A stretch of 64,000 bases of DNA from Adineta ricciae (taxonomy: Eukaryota; Rotifera; Eurotatoria; Adinetida; Adinetidae): the NCBI GenBank assembly GCA_905250025.1, contig CAJNOJ010000145.1, positions 62,001-126,000 of the forward strand. The letters are read 5' to 3'. The number at the start of each line of letters is the position of its first letter. Position 1 is the first letter of the stretch. Below, piece by piece: positions 1 through 9,907 of the stretch. The notes beneath the pieces are model-generated. The model ran no database searches. It was given only the letters and a program-made list of their open reading frames with translations, and had not been told where the DNA came from. Made by a program: the position numbers and the translations under genes.

Positions 1-39
1 CTATACACCATCATTAAGATAAATAATCAATGTTTTCAG

Positions 40-237
40 ATTATCGACCAAATACTATTGGTCAAACTATTGGTCAAGCACCAACAGAAATTATAAATGA
101 ACGAAGTAAGTATCGAATTGTTAGGCTTTCTGTTTATTTGATATATATCGGCTGATAACGCAAATTATTATCAAACTCTTTCATACATAGATCTGGATAC
201 TAACCAATCAATTGATGATCTTATTGTCAGAAACTAA
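40..237 (+). CDS. Terminal exons of an unidentified gene entering from the left edge
   Basis: Two short exons can be joined. The first follows a TTTTCAG acceptor and runs 40-105; its donor is GTAAGT at 106. The second follows a CATACATAG acceptor, runs 191-237 and ends in TAA. The phases match (the exon ends one base into a codon and the next supplies two), giving roughly 37 residues with the elements YRPNTIGQTIGQAPTEIINE and NLDTNQSIDDLIVRN. No family is recognised from so short a tail. The call rests on matched splice signals and open frame only. Confidence 0.4.
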
Positions 238-966
238 AGACTTTTCGCTTCGGTAAAAAGAATGATGCAGTCCATTAATTATTTTACTCATTATACACAC
301 CAAAACTCAACTGTCGAACAGTGGAATGCTTTTTTCTCTGGAACCGGTATTTTCTTATCCTTTGCTACGTTTGCTTCCGTCTAACTCCATTGCTTTGAAA
401 GTTAATTTTTTAATCCAAAAAAATAAATCTGATACAGATTTTAGAAGTGTGTTTTTGTAAGTTCATATCATACTCAAATGAAGAAACAAATCTTGAGAAA
501 AAGACAATTCTGAAACGCAATGAAGAAGTTTAATGAATCCGTGAATGCGTAACTTGTTTTCTTGAATCAAACCCATTTGAAAATGGAAAATCAAACAGAA
601 TGTGGGTGAGACAGAAAATCTAAATGGATGATTGATTATTTTTGAGTTTGACATGACTACACCCTCGATATCTTTGTTTTTTGTTTTCTTCGACAATTAT
701 TCATATTGATTTCAAAACAAAAATTAGCATTCAGACCAAATTAGACAAATATTTTGAGGTAGAAAGAAAAGAAAATCATATGATCATACGTTATTATATC
801 CATGGGAAGATGAAAAATAAAAAAAACCATATGTGCGAGTATATCAATGATTGATTGTGACATGAATAAATATATATTTTGTCGTGTTGTTTTTTTTCTT
901 CTTTCTCACCGTACCGATTGATAATAAATATGGTTGGGTAATCACAACTCACAGAATATTCTTTTT
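238..966. other. Intergenic, no gene seen
   Basis: AT-rich sequence between the end of the left-edge gene and the first alpha-kinase gene. Open frames here have no recognisable content. An acceptor-like CTCACAG lies at about 947-953, just before the start codon at 967, and may be the 5' splice acceptor of the next gene. Confidence 0.5.
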
Positions 967-2793
967 ATGGATAAGAAATCTTCGGTTTCTTCTCGTCATT
1001 CAGCGAGTACATTATCTGACATTGCAACACTTCGTCGTCAATTGGATGCGATTGAACGATTTGAAAAACAAAATACTCATGAAAGTTCTCGATTAGATGA
1101 AATCAGAAAACAATGTGATGTTTTACAAAAAGAATCGATTGAAAGATTATCTTCGATTTCTCAAAAACAAATCAATGCTCAAGAACAATTACAATTCGTT
1201 TTAAAACGTACAAAAGAAATTAATCAAATGATGAAAGCTTTACAAGAAAGTGAATCAGTTGATGTTTGTTTTCTTATGGATTGTACAAATAGTATGCAGA
1301 AATTTATTATCGAAGTCAAAGATCGAATCTTTGAAACAATTCGATTGTTAAAATCTCGTTTTTCACATTTAAATATTCGTTTAGCATTTGTTGGTTATCG
1401 AGATTTAAATTTACCCGAAGAAAGACAATTTAGTATTTTAGATTTTACTGATGAAGACAAATTTCATTCATTTGTTTCCATGGTTAAATGTGAATATGGT
1501 GGCGATGCTTGTGAAGATGTTCTCGGTGGTTTACAAAAAACAGTTCATCTTCAATGGAATCAACCAGTAAGAATTTTAATTCATGTTGCTGATTGTCCTT
1601 CACATGGAAGACGTTATCACGATTTACCAGAACATAAAGATCATTATTTATCATCAGACAATGATGGAGCCATTGGACAAGAATTGTTTGATAAGTTTGT
1701 TCAATTAGATTTGAAATATTTCTTTGGACGATTAACATCACATACAGATAAAATGATGGAACAATTTATTCAATTTGGACAAAAACGAATTTCTATTGAA
1801 GAAATTAATTTAAAGAATTTTCAGAATTTATTGCCTTTTATTGTTGAAAGTATTTCTCGATCAATTTCGAAAACTGCTTCATCATTATTGAAAAGTCATT
1901 CAGCTGTAGAAAGTAATCTTCAAAATACGAAAACAAGTCGAATTTCTCGAATTAGTTTTGATTCGATTGAACCCGATTGGTTAAATATTCCAATGAAAAA
2001 AGTTCAAGTGATTAAATATCAATGTAATGATCAATTAGTTTGCGAACAAATTAATGAATCGACGAATATCAAAATTGCAGAAAAGCCTTTTGCAGAAGGA
2101 GCGATGAGATTGGCGTTTTATGGATTAATGCAAAATAAAGATAAATGGGAAAAGGTCGTTTTGAAAAAATATAAAAATATTCATAATAATATTGATATGA
2201 AAGAGAAATATTTAGAATTATTAGATTGTCAAACAATTGCTGATCATCTCGCTCAAGAATTCAACAAATTATCTCTTTCAACCAATGAATCAACATCAAC
2301 AATAAAAAAAATCAAATTCATTATGACTAAATTAGTTTTCGATCCAGAAAGTGAAGGAAATGTTCACTTTTTCACCATTGAACGTTTTATCGATGGATCT
2401 TATAAGAAATTTTCAAACAATGCTGGTTATGTCAATCACGAAGATCCAGCTGTAACTCTCCAGGCATTTTCACATTGGACTTATGAACGAACAAATGGAA
2501 ATATGATTGTTGTCGATCTACAAGGAATTGATATTGGAGATAATCAAACATATTTGTTGACAGATCCTTGTATTCATTCAACGGATTTAACAAGATTTGG
2601 AAGAACTAATTTGGGAAAACCTGGAATAAAAAGATTTTTTGAAACTCATGTTTGTAATTCGATCTGTCAAACGTTGAAATTGAAAATGATTGAAAATCAA
2701 AGTGTAACAAAAACTTCATCAAAATATGATTCAAATTTTATCGAGAAAAAATCTTCTATAATCAACAAATCGATTTCAAGTAAACATTCTTAA
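967..2793 (+). CDS. vWA domain plus alpha-kinase protein, copy 1
   Basis: Predicted atypical Ser/Thr kinase of the myosin heavy chain kinase/eEF2 kinase (alpha-kinase) class preceded by a von Willebrand factor A domain, the arrangement of VwkA-type kinases. The ATG at 967 gives 608 residues; the in-frame TTG at 934 is not a credible eukaryotic start. A coiled N-terminus (about 12-95, with ATLRRQLDAIERFEKQ) precedes a vWA domain (about 98-300) with a MIDAS-like DCTNSM. The kinase domain (about 360-575) shows EGAMRLAFYG, an invariant-type Lys in VVLKKY, DLQGIDIGDNQ, LTDPCIHS, and the closing FGRTNLG...GI..FF..H.CN.IC that carries the zinc ligands. There is no intron in 1.8 kb, unlike most neighbours. 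Substrate is unknown. Confidence 0.9.
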   Translation: MDKKSSVSSRHSASTLSDIATLRRQLDAIERFEKQNTHESSRLDEIRKQCDVLQKESIERLSSISQKQINAQEQLQFVLKRTKEINQMMKALQESESVDVCFLMDCTNSMQKFIIEVKDRIFETIRLLKSRFSHLNIRLAFVGYRDLNLPEERQFSILDFTDEDKFHSFVSMVKCEYGGDACEDVLGGLQKTVHLQWNQPVRILIHVADCPSHGRRYHDLPEHKDHYLSSDNDGAIGQELFDKFVQLDLKYFFGRLTSHTDKMMEQFIQFGQKRISIEEINLKNFQNLLPFIVESISRSISKTASSLLKSHSAVESNLQNTKTSRISRISFDSIEPDWLNIPMKKVQVIKYQCNDQLVCEQINESTNIKIAEKPFAEGAMRLAFYGLMQNKDKWEKVVLKKYKNIHNNIDMKEKYLELLDCQTIADHLAQEFNKLSLSTNESTSTIKKIKFIMTKLVFDPESEGNVHFFTIERFIDGSYKKFSNNAGYVNHEDPAVTLQAFSHWTYERTNGNMIVVDLQGIDIGDNQTYLLTDPCIHSTDLTRFGRTNLGKPGIKRFFETHVCNSICQTLKLKMIENQSVTKTSSKYDSNFIEKKSSIINKSISSKHS

Positions 2794-3154
2794 ATCAATA
2801 TTCATATAAACCAAGACTTCGAAATCTTTTTTCTAACGGAAAAACTAATTCTTAGTTGATTAGATTTATCTTTCACATTAACTCTTTCTTTTTCATTTCA
2901 AACAAATCTCAAATATTCTTTTTTTTATCTAAATTAACATCATTGATCGATTTTTTTAAATAAAACACAAGTATGTTCCTATTATCTCCCTATTTTTATC
3001 ATGAAAAGACGAAAAACAAAAAACGCATGAATGATTTTTCAAGCGTGTCTCGCCTCTTTAATTAATTTTTTCAAATTTCAATCATATTTTTGTCGTGATA
3101 ATTATTTTTGATAAAAACATTCGTTGTTTTTCTCTTCTTTGAAAAAAAACTGAA
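2794..3154. other. Intergenic spacer between alpha-kinase copies 1 and 2
   Basis: About 360 bases, very AT-rich with long T and A runs; no coding content seen. The last 80 bases resemble the upstream region of copy 1 (TTTTTGTCGTG followed by T-rich sequence), as expected if the promoter was duplicated with the gene. Confidence 0.5.
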
Positions 3155-4897
3155 ATGGAAAGAAGTCGTTCAACTGGCCGAAGAGCTTTATCGAACATCG
3201 CAGCACTTCGTCGACAATTAGATGCGATCGAACGAATTGAAAAGAAGAATCTTAATGAAATCAATCGTTTAAATCAAATTCAAAAGCAATGTGATCTTTT
3301 ACAAAAAGAAACTGTCAGCAATTCATCGATCATTTCACAAAAACAACACGAGGTACAAAAATATAAAGAACATTTAGTTAAACGAACAAGTGAAATTCAT
3401 GATATTATCAAAGAATTGAATAAAACTCAATCAGTTGATGTTTGTTTTCTCATTGATTGTACGAGTAGTATGCAGAAATATATTGATGAAGTTAAAGATC
3501 GAATATTCGAAACAATTCGATTATTAAAATCTCGTTTTCCACATTTAAATATTCGTTTAGCATTTGTTGGTTATCGAGATGTTGATTTACATCCTGATAA
3601 ACAATTTAGTGTATCAGACTTTACAAATGAACAAGATTTCTATTCATTTCTTTCGACAATTAAATGTGAAAAGGGAGGAGATGCTTGTGAAGATGTTCTT
3701 GGTGGTTTATCCAAGTTAATTGAACTCAATTGGAAACAACCATTACGAGTAGTGATGCACATTGCAGATTGTCCATCTCATGGAAGACGTTATCATAATT
3801 TAGCGGATATTTGTGATGATTTTATTAAAAATGATAATGATGGATTAGTTGGATATAATTGTATTAAACAATTAATCGATTTACAAATAATGTACTTTTT
3901 TGGTCGATTAACACATCATACTGATAAAATGATTGAACAATTTACAAATTATTCACAAAATCGAATGACCATTGAACAAATTCGTCTGGAAAATGCCGAA
4001 AATTTATTACCATTTGCTGTTCACATTGTTTCTCAATCGATTGCAAAAGCAACAGCAACTGTTTTGAAACATTATTCATTAAATAAAGAAAATCCTTTGA
4101 CTACACATTCAACAAATAAAAGTCAAAATCAACGTGAAATTATTTTGGATAAAAAACAACCTGATTGGTCAAATATTTTAATAAAAAAAGTTCAATTTCT
4201 CAAATATGAATGTAATGATCGATTACGTTGTGAACAAACGACTCAAACAGGAAATATTAAAATCAATCGAAATCCTTTTGCACAAGGAGCAATGCGTTTG
4301 GCATATTATGGATTAGTTTTATACAAAGATCGATGGGAAAAAGTCGTTTTTAAACAATACAAATGTTTGGATAATTGTGTTAATATCAAAGATAAATATT
4401 TAGAATTATTAGATTGTCAAACTATTGCGGATCATCTTGCACAAGAATTCAATAAAATCTCTTTTTTACTTAATGTTACTCTTATTGTCAAGAAAATTAA
4501 ATTTGTTACGACTATTTTAGTTTCTGACCCACCAAACGAAGGGAAATATCATTTTTTCACTATGGAACGTTTTATCGATGGATCTTACAAGAAATTCTCA
4601 AACAATGTTGGATATGTCAATTACGATGACCCTGCTGTGACTCTCCAAGCATTTTCACATTGGACTTATGAACGAACAAATGGAAAGATGATTGTTGTTG
4701 ATTTACAAGGAATTGATATTGGTGATAATCAAACGTATTTGTTAACAGATCCTTGTATTCATTCGACAGATTTGACAAGATTTGGAAGAACTAATTTGGG
4801 AAAACAAGGGATCAAGAGATTCTTTCAAACACATATCTGTAATTCCATCTGTCGAGCATTGAAATTGAAAAGACATAAAGATCAACCGGATGTATAA
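3155..4897 (+). CDS. vWA domain plus alpha-kinase protein, copy 2
   Basis: A tandem paralog of the gene at 967 in the same orientation, 580 residues and intronless. It has the same order of parts: N-terminal coil containing ALRRQLDAIERIEKKN, vWA domain with MIDAS-like DCTSSM (about 97-300), and alpha-kinase domain (about 345-570) with QGAMRLAYYG, VVFKQYK, DLQGIDIGDNQ and LTDPCIHS. All recognisable catalytic and zinc-binding positions are kept, so it is probably active. It lacks the Ser/Lys-rich tail of copy 1 and ends shortly after the CNSIC motif. The 3' half is repeated after the N at 5423. Convergent with PRPF31 sequence downstream. Confidence 0.9.
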   Translation: MERSRSTGRRALSNIAALRRQLDAIERIEKKNLNEINRLNQIQKQCDLLQKETVSNSSIISQKQHEVQKYKEHLVKRTSEIHDIIKELNKTQSVDVCFLIDCTSSMQKYIDEVKDRIFETIRLLKSRFPHLNIRLAFVGYRDVDLHPDKQFSVSDFTNEQDFYSFLSTIKCEKGGDACEDVLGGLSKLIELNWKQPLRVVMHIADCPSHGRRYHNLADICDDFIKNDNDGLVGYNCIKQLIDLQIMYFFGRLTHHTDKMIEQFTNYSQNRMTIEQIRLENAENLLPFAVHIVSQSIAKATATVLKHYSLNKENPLTTHSTNKSQNQREIILDKKQPDWSNILIKKVQFLKYECNDRLRCEQTTQTGNIKINRNPFAQGAMRLAYYGLVLYKDRWEKVVFKQYKCLDNCVNIKDKYLELLDCQTIADHLAQEFNKISFLLNVTLIVKKIKFVTTILVSDPPNEGKYHFFTMERFIDGSYKKFSNNVGYVNYDDPAVTLQAFSHWTYERTNGKMIVVDLQGIDIGDNQTYLLTDPCIHSTDLTRFGRTNLGKQGIKRFFQTHICNSICRALKLKRHKDQPDV

Positions 4898-5004
4898 TTA
4901 TACAAACATTTCCTCGATTTTTTTGTTTACTCAGTTGGATTTTTAACAAAAAAAAAGATAATAAATGATTTTTCTAGAATTGCTCGTATATACAAAGTAG
5001 AAAT

Positions 5005-5422
5005 TTAAGTCGTTTTCGAACTAATTTTGGTGAAACCTAATGAATTCGAGAAATACTTTTGACTTTCAATTCCCGTTCGATCTTTTTCCGCTGCATTTGG
5101 ATTCACAATTTCTAAACCCTAAAATCCAAGACAAATTTAGTTGATTTCGAAAAGAAAAGTTTCTTACTTGAAGTGGAGTAAATGCAACACTCGATGCAGT
5201 ACCACTGATTTGTTTTCGATTGTGAACTGTTGTTGTTCCTCCATATGTATTGTTTTGTTGTTGTAAAGTTTTCTTAAATAAAAAGAAACGTTGGTTTTTG
5301 AAAGGAAAAGAAAAGAAGAAAAACGAACTTGAAGTTTTTGTGAAATTCTTGCTTTGGTTTTCGAATCAATTTGAGGAGTTCGAAGAATTCCTGAACCTGA
5401 TTGACCAATTCTTCCTCGTGAC
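5005..5422 (-). CDS. PRPF31: PRPF31 3' fragment, cut at the assembly N
   Basis: Three terminal exons of a PRPF31-like gene: about 5422-5329, 5272-5168 and 5118-5005 (TAA). They encode the same Prp31 C-terminal elements as the full genes, including SGSGILRTPQIDSKTKARI, a stretch with VAFTPLQ, and GLEIVNPNAAEKDRTGIESQ. The rest of the gene is absent because the sequence stops at the N at 5423. Splice sites are intact, so this is a truncated representation of a normal gene more than a decayed one. Its last residues (KISSKTT) are closer to the distant copy at 22951 than to the adjacent one in part. Confidence 0.8.
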
Positions 5423-5423
5423 N
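5423..5423. other. Single ambiguous base marking a likely contig join
   Basis: The only N in the first 62 kb. To its left the sequence ends within a PRPF31 exon on the minus strand; to its right it resumes inside an alpha-kinase coding sequence on the plus strand. Both genes are cut at precisely this base. Confidence 0.9.
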
Positions 5424-6184
5424 AAATTATTTTGGATAAAAAACAACCTGATTGGTCAAATATTTTAATAAAAAAAGTTCAATTTCTCAAATATGAATGT
5501 AATGATCGATTACGTTGTGAACAAACGACTCAAACAGGAAATATCAAAATCAATCGAAATCCTTTTGCACAAGGAGCAATGCGTTTAGCGTATTATGGAT
5601 TAGTTTTATACAAAGATCGATGGGAAAAAGTCGTTTTTAAACAATACAAATGTTTGGATAATTGTGTTAATATCAAAGATAAATATTTAGAATTATTAGA
5701 TTGTCAAACAATTGCTGATTATCTTGCACAAGAATTTAATAAAATCTCGTTTTTACTTAATGTTACTCTTATTGTCAAGAAAATTAAATTTGTTACGACT
5801 ATTTTAGTTTTTGATCCACCAAACGAAGGAAAATATCATTTTTTCACTATGGAACGTTTTATCGATGGATCTTATAAGAAATTCTCAAATAATGTTGGAT
5901 ATGTCAATTATGATGATCCAGCTGTGACTCTCCAGGCATTTTCACATTGGACTTATGAACGAACAAATGGAAATATGATTGTTGTCGATCTTCAAGGAAT
6001 TGATATTGGAGATAATCAAACTTATTTGTTGACAGATCCTTGTATTCATTCAACGGATTTAACAAGATTTGGAAGAACTAATTTGGGAAAACAAGGAATT
6101 AAAAGGTTCTTTCAAACACATATCTGTAATTCCATCTGTCAAGCTTTGAAATTGAAAAGACATAAAGATCAACCGGATATATAA
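5424..6184 (+). CDS. Alpha-kinase copy 3, 5'-truncated at the N
   Basis: About 253 residues equal to the C-terminal alpha-kinase domain of copy 2, in frame from the N to a TAA stop. The kinase motifs are complete (QGAMRLAYYG, DLQGIDIGDNQ, LTDPCIHS, HICNSIC), but the coil and vWA domain are missing because the sequence begins at the junction. It differs from copy 2 at only a few residues (for example His to Tyr in QTIADYLAQ). There is no start codon or promoter of its own. It is best read as the second allele or copy of the gene at 3155 and not as a stand-alone kinase. Confidence 0.8.
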
Positions 6185-6289
6185 TTCTATAAACATTTGA
6201 TCGATTTTTTTTGTTTACTCAGTTGGAGTTTTAACAAAAAAGATAATAAATGGTTTTTCTAGAATTTCTCGTACATACAAAACATGAAT

Positions 6290-8305
6290 TCAAGTTGTTT
6301 TTAGATTAATTTTAGTAAAACCAAATGAATTCAAAAAATATTTTTGACTTTCAATTCCTGTTCGATCTTTTTCGGCTGCATTTGGATTAACAATTTCCAA
6401 ACCCTACAATTCATAGAGATTCACTTGTGTTTTATAAAAATATTTTCTTACTTGAAGTGGAGTAAATGCAACACTCGATGCAGTTCCACTGATTTGTTTT
6501 CGATTGTGAACTGTTGTTGTTCCTCCATATGTGTTGTTTTGTTGTTGTAAAGTTTTCTAAAATAAAAAGAAACATTGGTTTTTGAAAGGAAGAGAAGAAA
6601 AGAAGGAAAACGAACTTGAAGTTTTTGTGAAATTCTTGCTTTGGTTTTTGAATCAATTTGAGGAGTTCGAAGAATTCCTGAACCTGATTGACCTATTCTT
6701 CCTCGTGACAATCCGAGATCTGATTCATAAGCATCTTCTACAATCTACAAGAAAGAAAGATTTTATTGAAGAATGGAAGAGAATTGATTATTACCGTTGC
6801 AAAAGTAGATTGTTCTACACCAGCTCTTAATTCTGATCTTCGATATCGGTCTTTCATTTTTCCACATATTCGTCCCCCGCATGTTTTTCTTTTTGAATCG
6901 ATGGATGCAGCTAACGGTTTGATTGCTTTGACTGGTGGTGGTTCAGTTAGTTTTTCAAATCGTTTTTCGATTTCGCTCAGCAACGCTTTTCCTCGTTGAC
7001 CTTGTGGACATTCGTGACAACTGTCAATACGTGCAGCTAATGACACTTTACATGAGACTAGACGAGCGACTTGGACTCGAAGATCCTGAAATAAAAACAA
7101 TCGAATAAAATCTAATCTACATGAATTATTTTCTCTCATCCCTACAGACAGAAAGAACAGAACTTTTTATGTAATTTGAGTACTTCCTACTTCTGTAAAA
7201 GAGATTTCGACACACGCACGGCAATTATTTTTGCACCCCACTGTGATTTTCATCGAAAAGAAAATCAGGTAAAGCATGAGAATCAAAGAAACTCACAGGT
7301 GGACAATCTTGAACAATTTTCGAATAGTAAATCGCTCCCGCGTGTGGCATTGCTGTAGTTGTTGAAAATCCTCCGAGTTGTTTTTTCTGTGCTCCCAATA
7401 ATAAAATATTACACGAAGGCATTTTCGTCAAATTCGTCAATCCACCAGCCATTCCAATTAACTTCGCTGCAGTTGATGCACCAACAATTGTTGATAAATT
7501 TGGTGCAATAAAACTCATTCGTGATTCGACATATGTCAACATTGTTTGTTTATCTTCACTCAATTTCATCGCCTAAACAAAAACAGATGAAATGAAAAGA
7601 AATTTACATCGAAATGAAATCCAAACCATTTGACATCCTTCCATCACTCTTTCTAATTCTTCATCTGTTAAGTTTTTCCTGAGAAAGAAGAGACAAAAAT
7701 CAGTGAAAAGAATCTTTTCATCTGTTCTTCACTTACCCCTGAGTTGTTGATGCAGAAACACTGACGATCATAATCGTCGCTTGTGTCAAGAACTTCTGAA
7801 GGTGTTCATTGTTTTTTGCTCGATCAACATTATTTGCCAACACCTAAAAAAGATCCATTTCATTCTTCTCATCCACTTTTATCGAAGTTGATCTCACTTG
7901 AACAGTTTTAAGATAATCCAATGGTAATTGAACAAGTTGTTCCAATTCGGGAAATCGTTTTTTATAGATTTCTTTCACGAAATTATGAATGATGTCGATT
8001 TCATCATCAATTTTCACGAGTAAATGATTTGCATCAACAATGAGAAGATATTCAGGATCATATTCAACAGGTCCTTCGATTTCCATTGTTGATTTCCGTT
8101 GATATTTTGTATGAAAATCGATTTTTCTCATTGTTTCTTGTAATAAGATCGATTCTTGTAATTTGGCAACATGATGAACACTGTTGACATTTCTCTTCAA
8201 CTGATTTGATACATTTGGATTTGAATCAATGTCCATTTTCACCTGTATTTCCTCATTTTCATTTGTTTCTTCCAAATCAGCCAAAAGTTCATCCGCTAAC
8301 GACAT
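6290..8305 (-). CDS. PRPF31: PRPF31-like U4/U6 snRNP protein, copy 1 (diverged C-terminal half)
   Basis: Core spliceosomal protein that bridges U4/U6 and U5 in the tri-snRNP through its Nop domain. Eight exons with matching phases: 8305-7898, 7843-7737, 7678-7627, 7572-7297, 7085-6795, 6744-6616, 6556-6452 and 6403-6290, giving 493 residues (human 499). The start MSLADELLADLEE matches the family. The Nop domain is intact (YVESRMSFIAPNLS, GASTAAKLIGMAGGLTNL, LLGAQKK). The C-terminal half is unusual: the basic motif that reads RKKRGGRRHRKMKERLG in copy 2 is RKTCGGRICGKMKDRYR here, and EEDAYQEDLGFS has become VEDAYESDLGLS. It is possibly a diverging paralog. Confidence 0.92.
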
Positions 8306-9216
8306 TTTTCTATCTGAAATTGTGTAAGAAGGTATACTGGGATGAAAAACTTATGCTCGTTCTTTCTTCCTTTGGTTTTATGCAAGATCAGTTTTGTAAT
8401 TACATCATAGATGAAAGACATGAGTAATTTCAAGATCCCTTTTATGAAATTTTGATTATTCCGAGCGATTAAAAACTGAAAAGACTAGGCGCATGAACTT
8501 TCGAACAAACATTGGAAATCATTTGTATTTCGCTGAAGAATTTACGATGAGCCGGTTACGACTGAAACATGATCTCTTTCATTGCCATGTGACATTTGTA
8601 TGGCAATCATAAGCAGGCAATGTTTTCGAATAACTCAACAGAAAACGAATCTTTGTTCAAACAATGAAAATGTAAGTTTAGTTGCTAAATCTCGATATTA
8701 GAAGGTCAATGATCTCAGTTAAACGGAAGCAGAAAATATAATTCAAGAACATTATTATCTGATCGTGATAAACCAATTAGGGGTGTTACTTTATCTTTAC
8801 TTTATTCGAAGAAAAATAAAGAAAAAAAAACATATCTAATTTGTCAGCTAAGTGTGAGATTGTACGTTAAGTCAGAAAATGAACCTAATCTTAGGTAAAG
8901 TGTAACATCCTGTCTCACGAAATAATTTCCTGTTAATTTAATTTGTGAATATGAAAAAATTTATAGAAAACCTTTATTCTTTATCTAAAGAAAAAAAAGT
9001 AACACTCGTAGAACCAACACAAAGTGACAAAATCATTTCTCAGTTTGTATCAGAAAATATCTAAGTTATTGACCATCATCTCGATAAAACAATCCATAAT
9101 ACCTTTTCTATTAACATTCGACCAATTCGATATGAATTATAAATACTTAGACAGCAATATATTTATTTGAATCAAGATTTACCAGCAGTTGTTTTTGTTC
9201 AAAAAGGTTTCAAAGT
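8306..9216. other. Intergenic, upstream region of PRPF31 copy 1
   Basis: The first 150 bases resemble the region upstream of the other PRPF31 copy at 24839-24971, including TCTATCTGAAAT and a GACATG...GAGTAATTTCA block. That second copy has the DXO gene immediately beyond, but here no DXO sequence follows. No gene is seen in the rest. Confidence 0.5.
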
Positions 9217-9657
9217 CATAGATGCGAATACGACGGTGATTACTGTGAAGACATTCTTTGTGGTTTATAGAAAGCGATAAATCTCATCTGGAGATGCTCA
9301 TTACATGAGAGACGTTGTCATGATGATTTATCAGAAGGTAAAGATCATCACCTTACAAATGACACTGATGAATCAATTGGATCTAGTCATAGAGAATACA
9401 TCCTATTCCGCCCTGTTGCACATTTAGGAACAAGTTCCGAATCCGAAATCGATTTCTTTGATTCTGGAACTGATACAAACAGTTTCATGGCATACCGTGG
9501 AATTCCTGCTAATTCTGGAATCACAACCACATCCTCAGTTACTCGAACCAATAAGATTTATTTTACAAATCTTTTATACATTCTGCGACACAAGAATAGT
9601 TTACATTTTGATTTGCAATCTACACAAGAGAGTCATCGAAGATGTTGTGTGGAGTAA
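9217..9657 (+). pseudogene. Decayed remnant of a vWA/alpha-kinase gene
   Basis: Bases 9220-9395 align by eye with 10430-10625 of the intact copy downstream. The shared words are GGTGATTACTGTGAAGA, CTTTGTGGTTTA, GAGACGTTGTCATGATG and ATGACACTGATG. This is the vWA stretch that reads DYCEDVLGGLQKVINL in the live gene. Here an in-frame TAG replaces a Gln codon (GGTTTATAG) and about 20 bases are missing before the GRRYHDL equivalent, shifting frame. An open frame continues from NDTDESIG to a TAA at 9657 but soon loses resemblance to the family. No kinase domain remains. Confidence 0.7.
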
Positions 9658-9907
9658 TTCTCCCAATAGAGAGCTTTCCAACGTTTGCGTTGCGTTATTT
9701 GTTATTAGTAATCTTTTGCATACGTGAAAAGAAAGAAAAAATCTTGAAAGAAAACCATTGGTAATTTGTTGATGGATTGGGTTTTTTCCCACAAAGAATT
9801 AATTTAATTTTTATGTTATAAAAAGACCATCGTAAGTTTATTCCTCGTTACTGACGATAAGATATCAACAAGAATTTGCTCGCATTGCGAAATTCTTATC
9901 ATAAAAA

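Larger units (their letters stand above)
4137..6709. repeat. Direct repeat of a 1.29 kb segment across a single-N junction
   Basis: Bases 4137-5422 and 5424-6709 are the same segment: the alpha-kinase 3' half followed by the 3' exons of PRPF31 on the other strand. Both copies are 1286 bases. They differ by scattered substitutions and small indels in both coding and spacer parts, so they are diverged copies and not a literal duplication. The junction is exactly one N. It is either a recent tandem duplication or two overlapping contigs from diverged haplotypes or homeologs placed end to end. Confidence 0.85.

Noticed and set aside
463..696. 77-codon minus-strand frame near the left end
   Set aside because: No family resemblance, no splice context, low-complexity composition typical of chance frames.
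934..966. In-frame TTG at 934 as start of alpha-kinase copy 1
   Set aside because: TTG is not a credible start in a metazoan; the ATG at 967 matches the N-terminal position of the paralogs at 3155 and 9908.
5250..5468. Open frame crossing the N at 5423
   Set aside because: It runs antisense through PRPF31 exons and then into the alpha-kinase frame across the contig join; it is an artefact of the junction.
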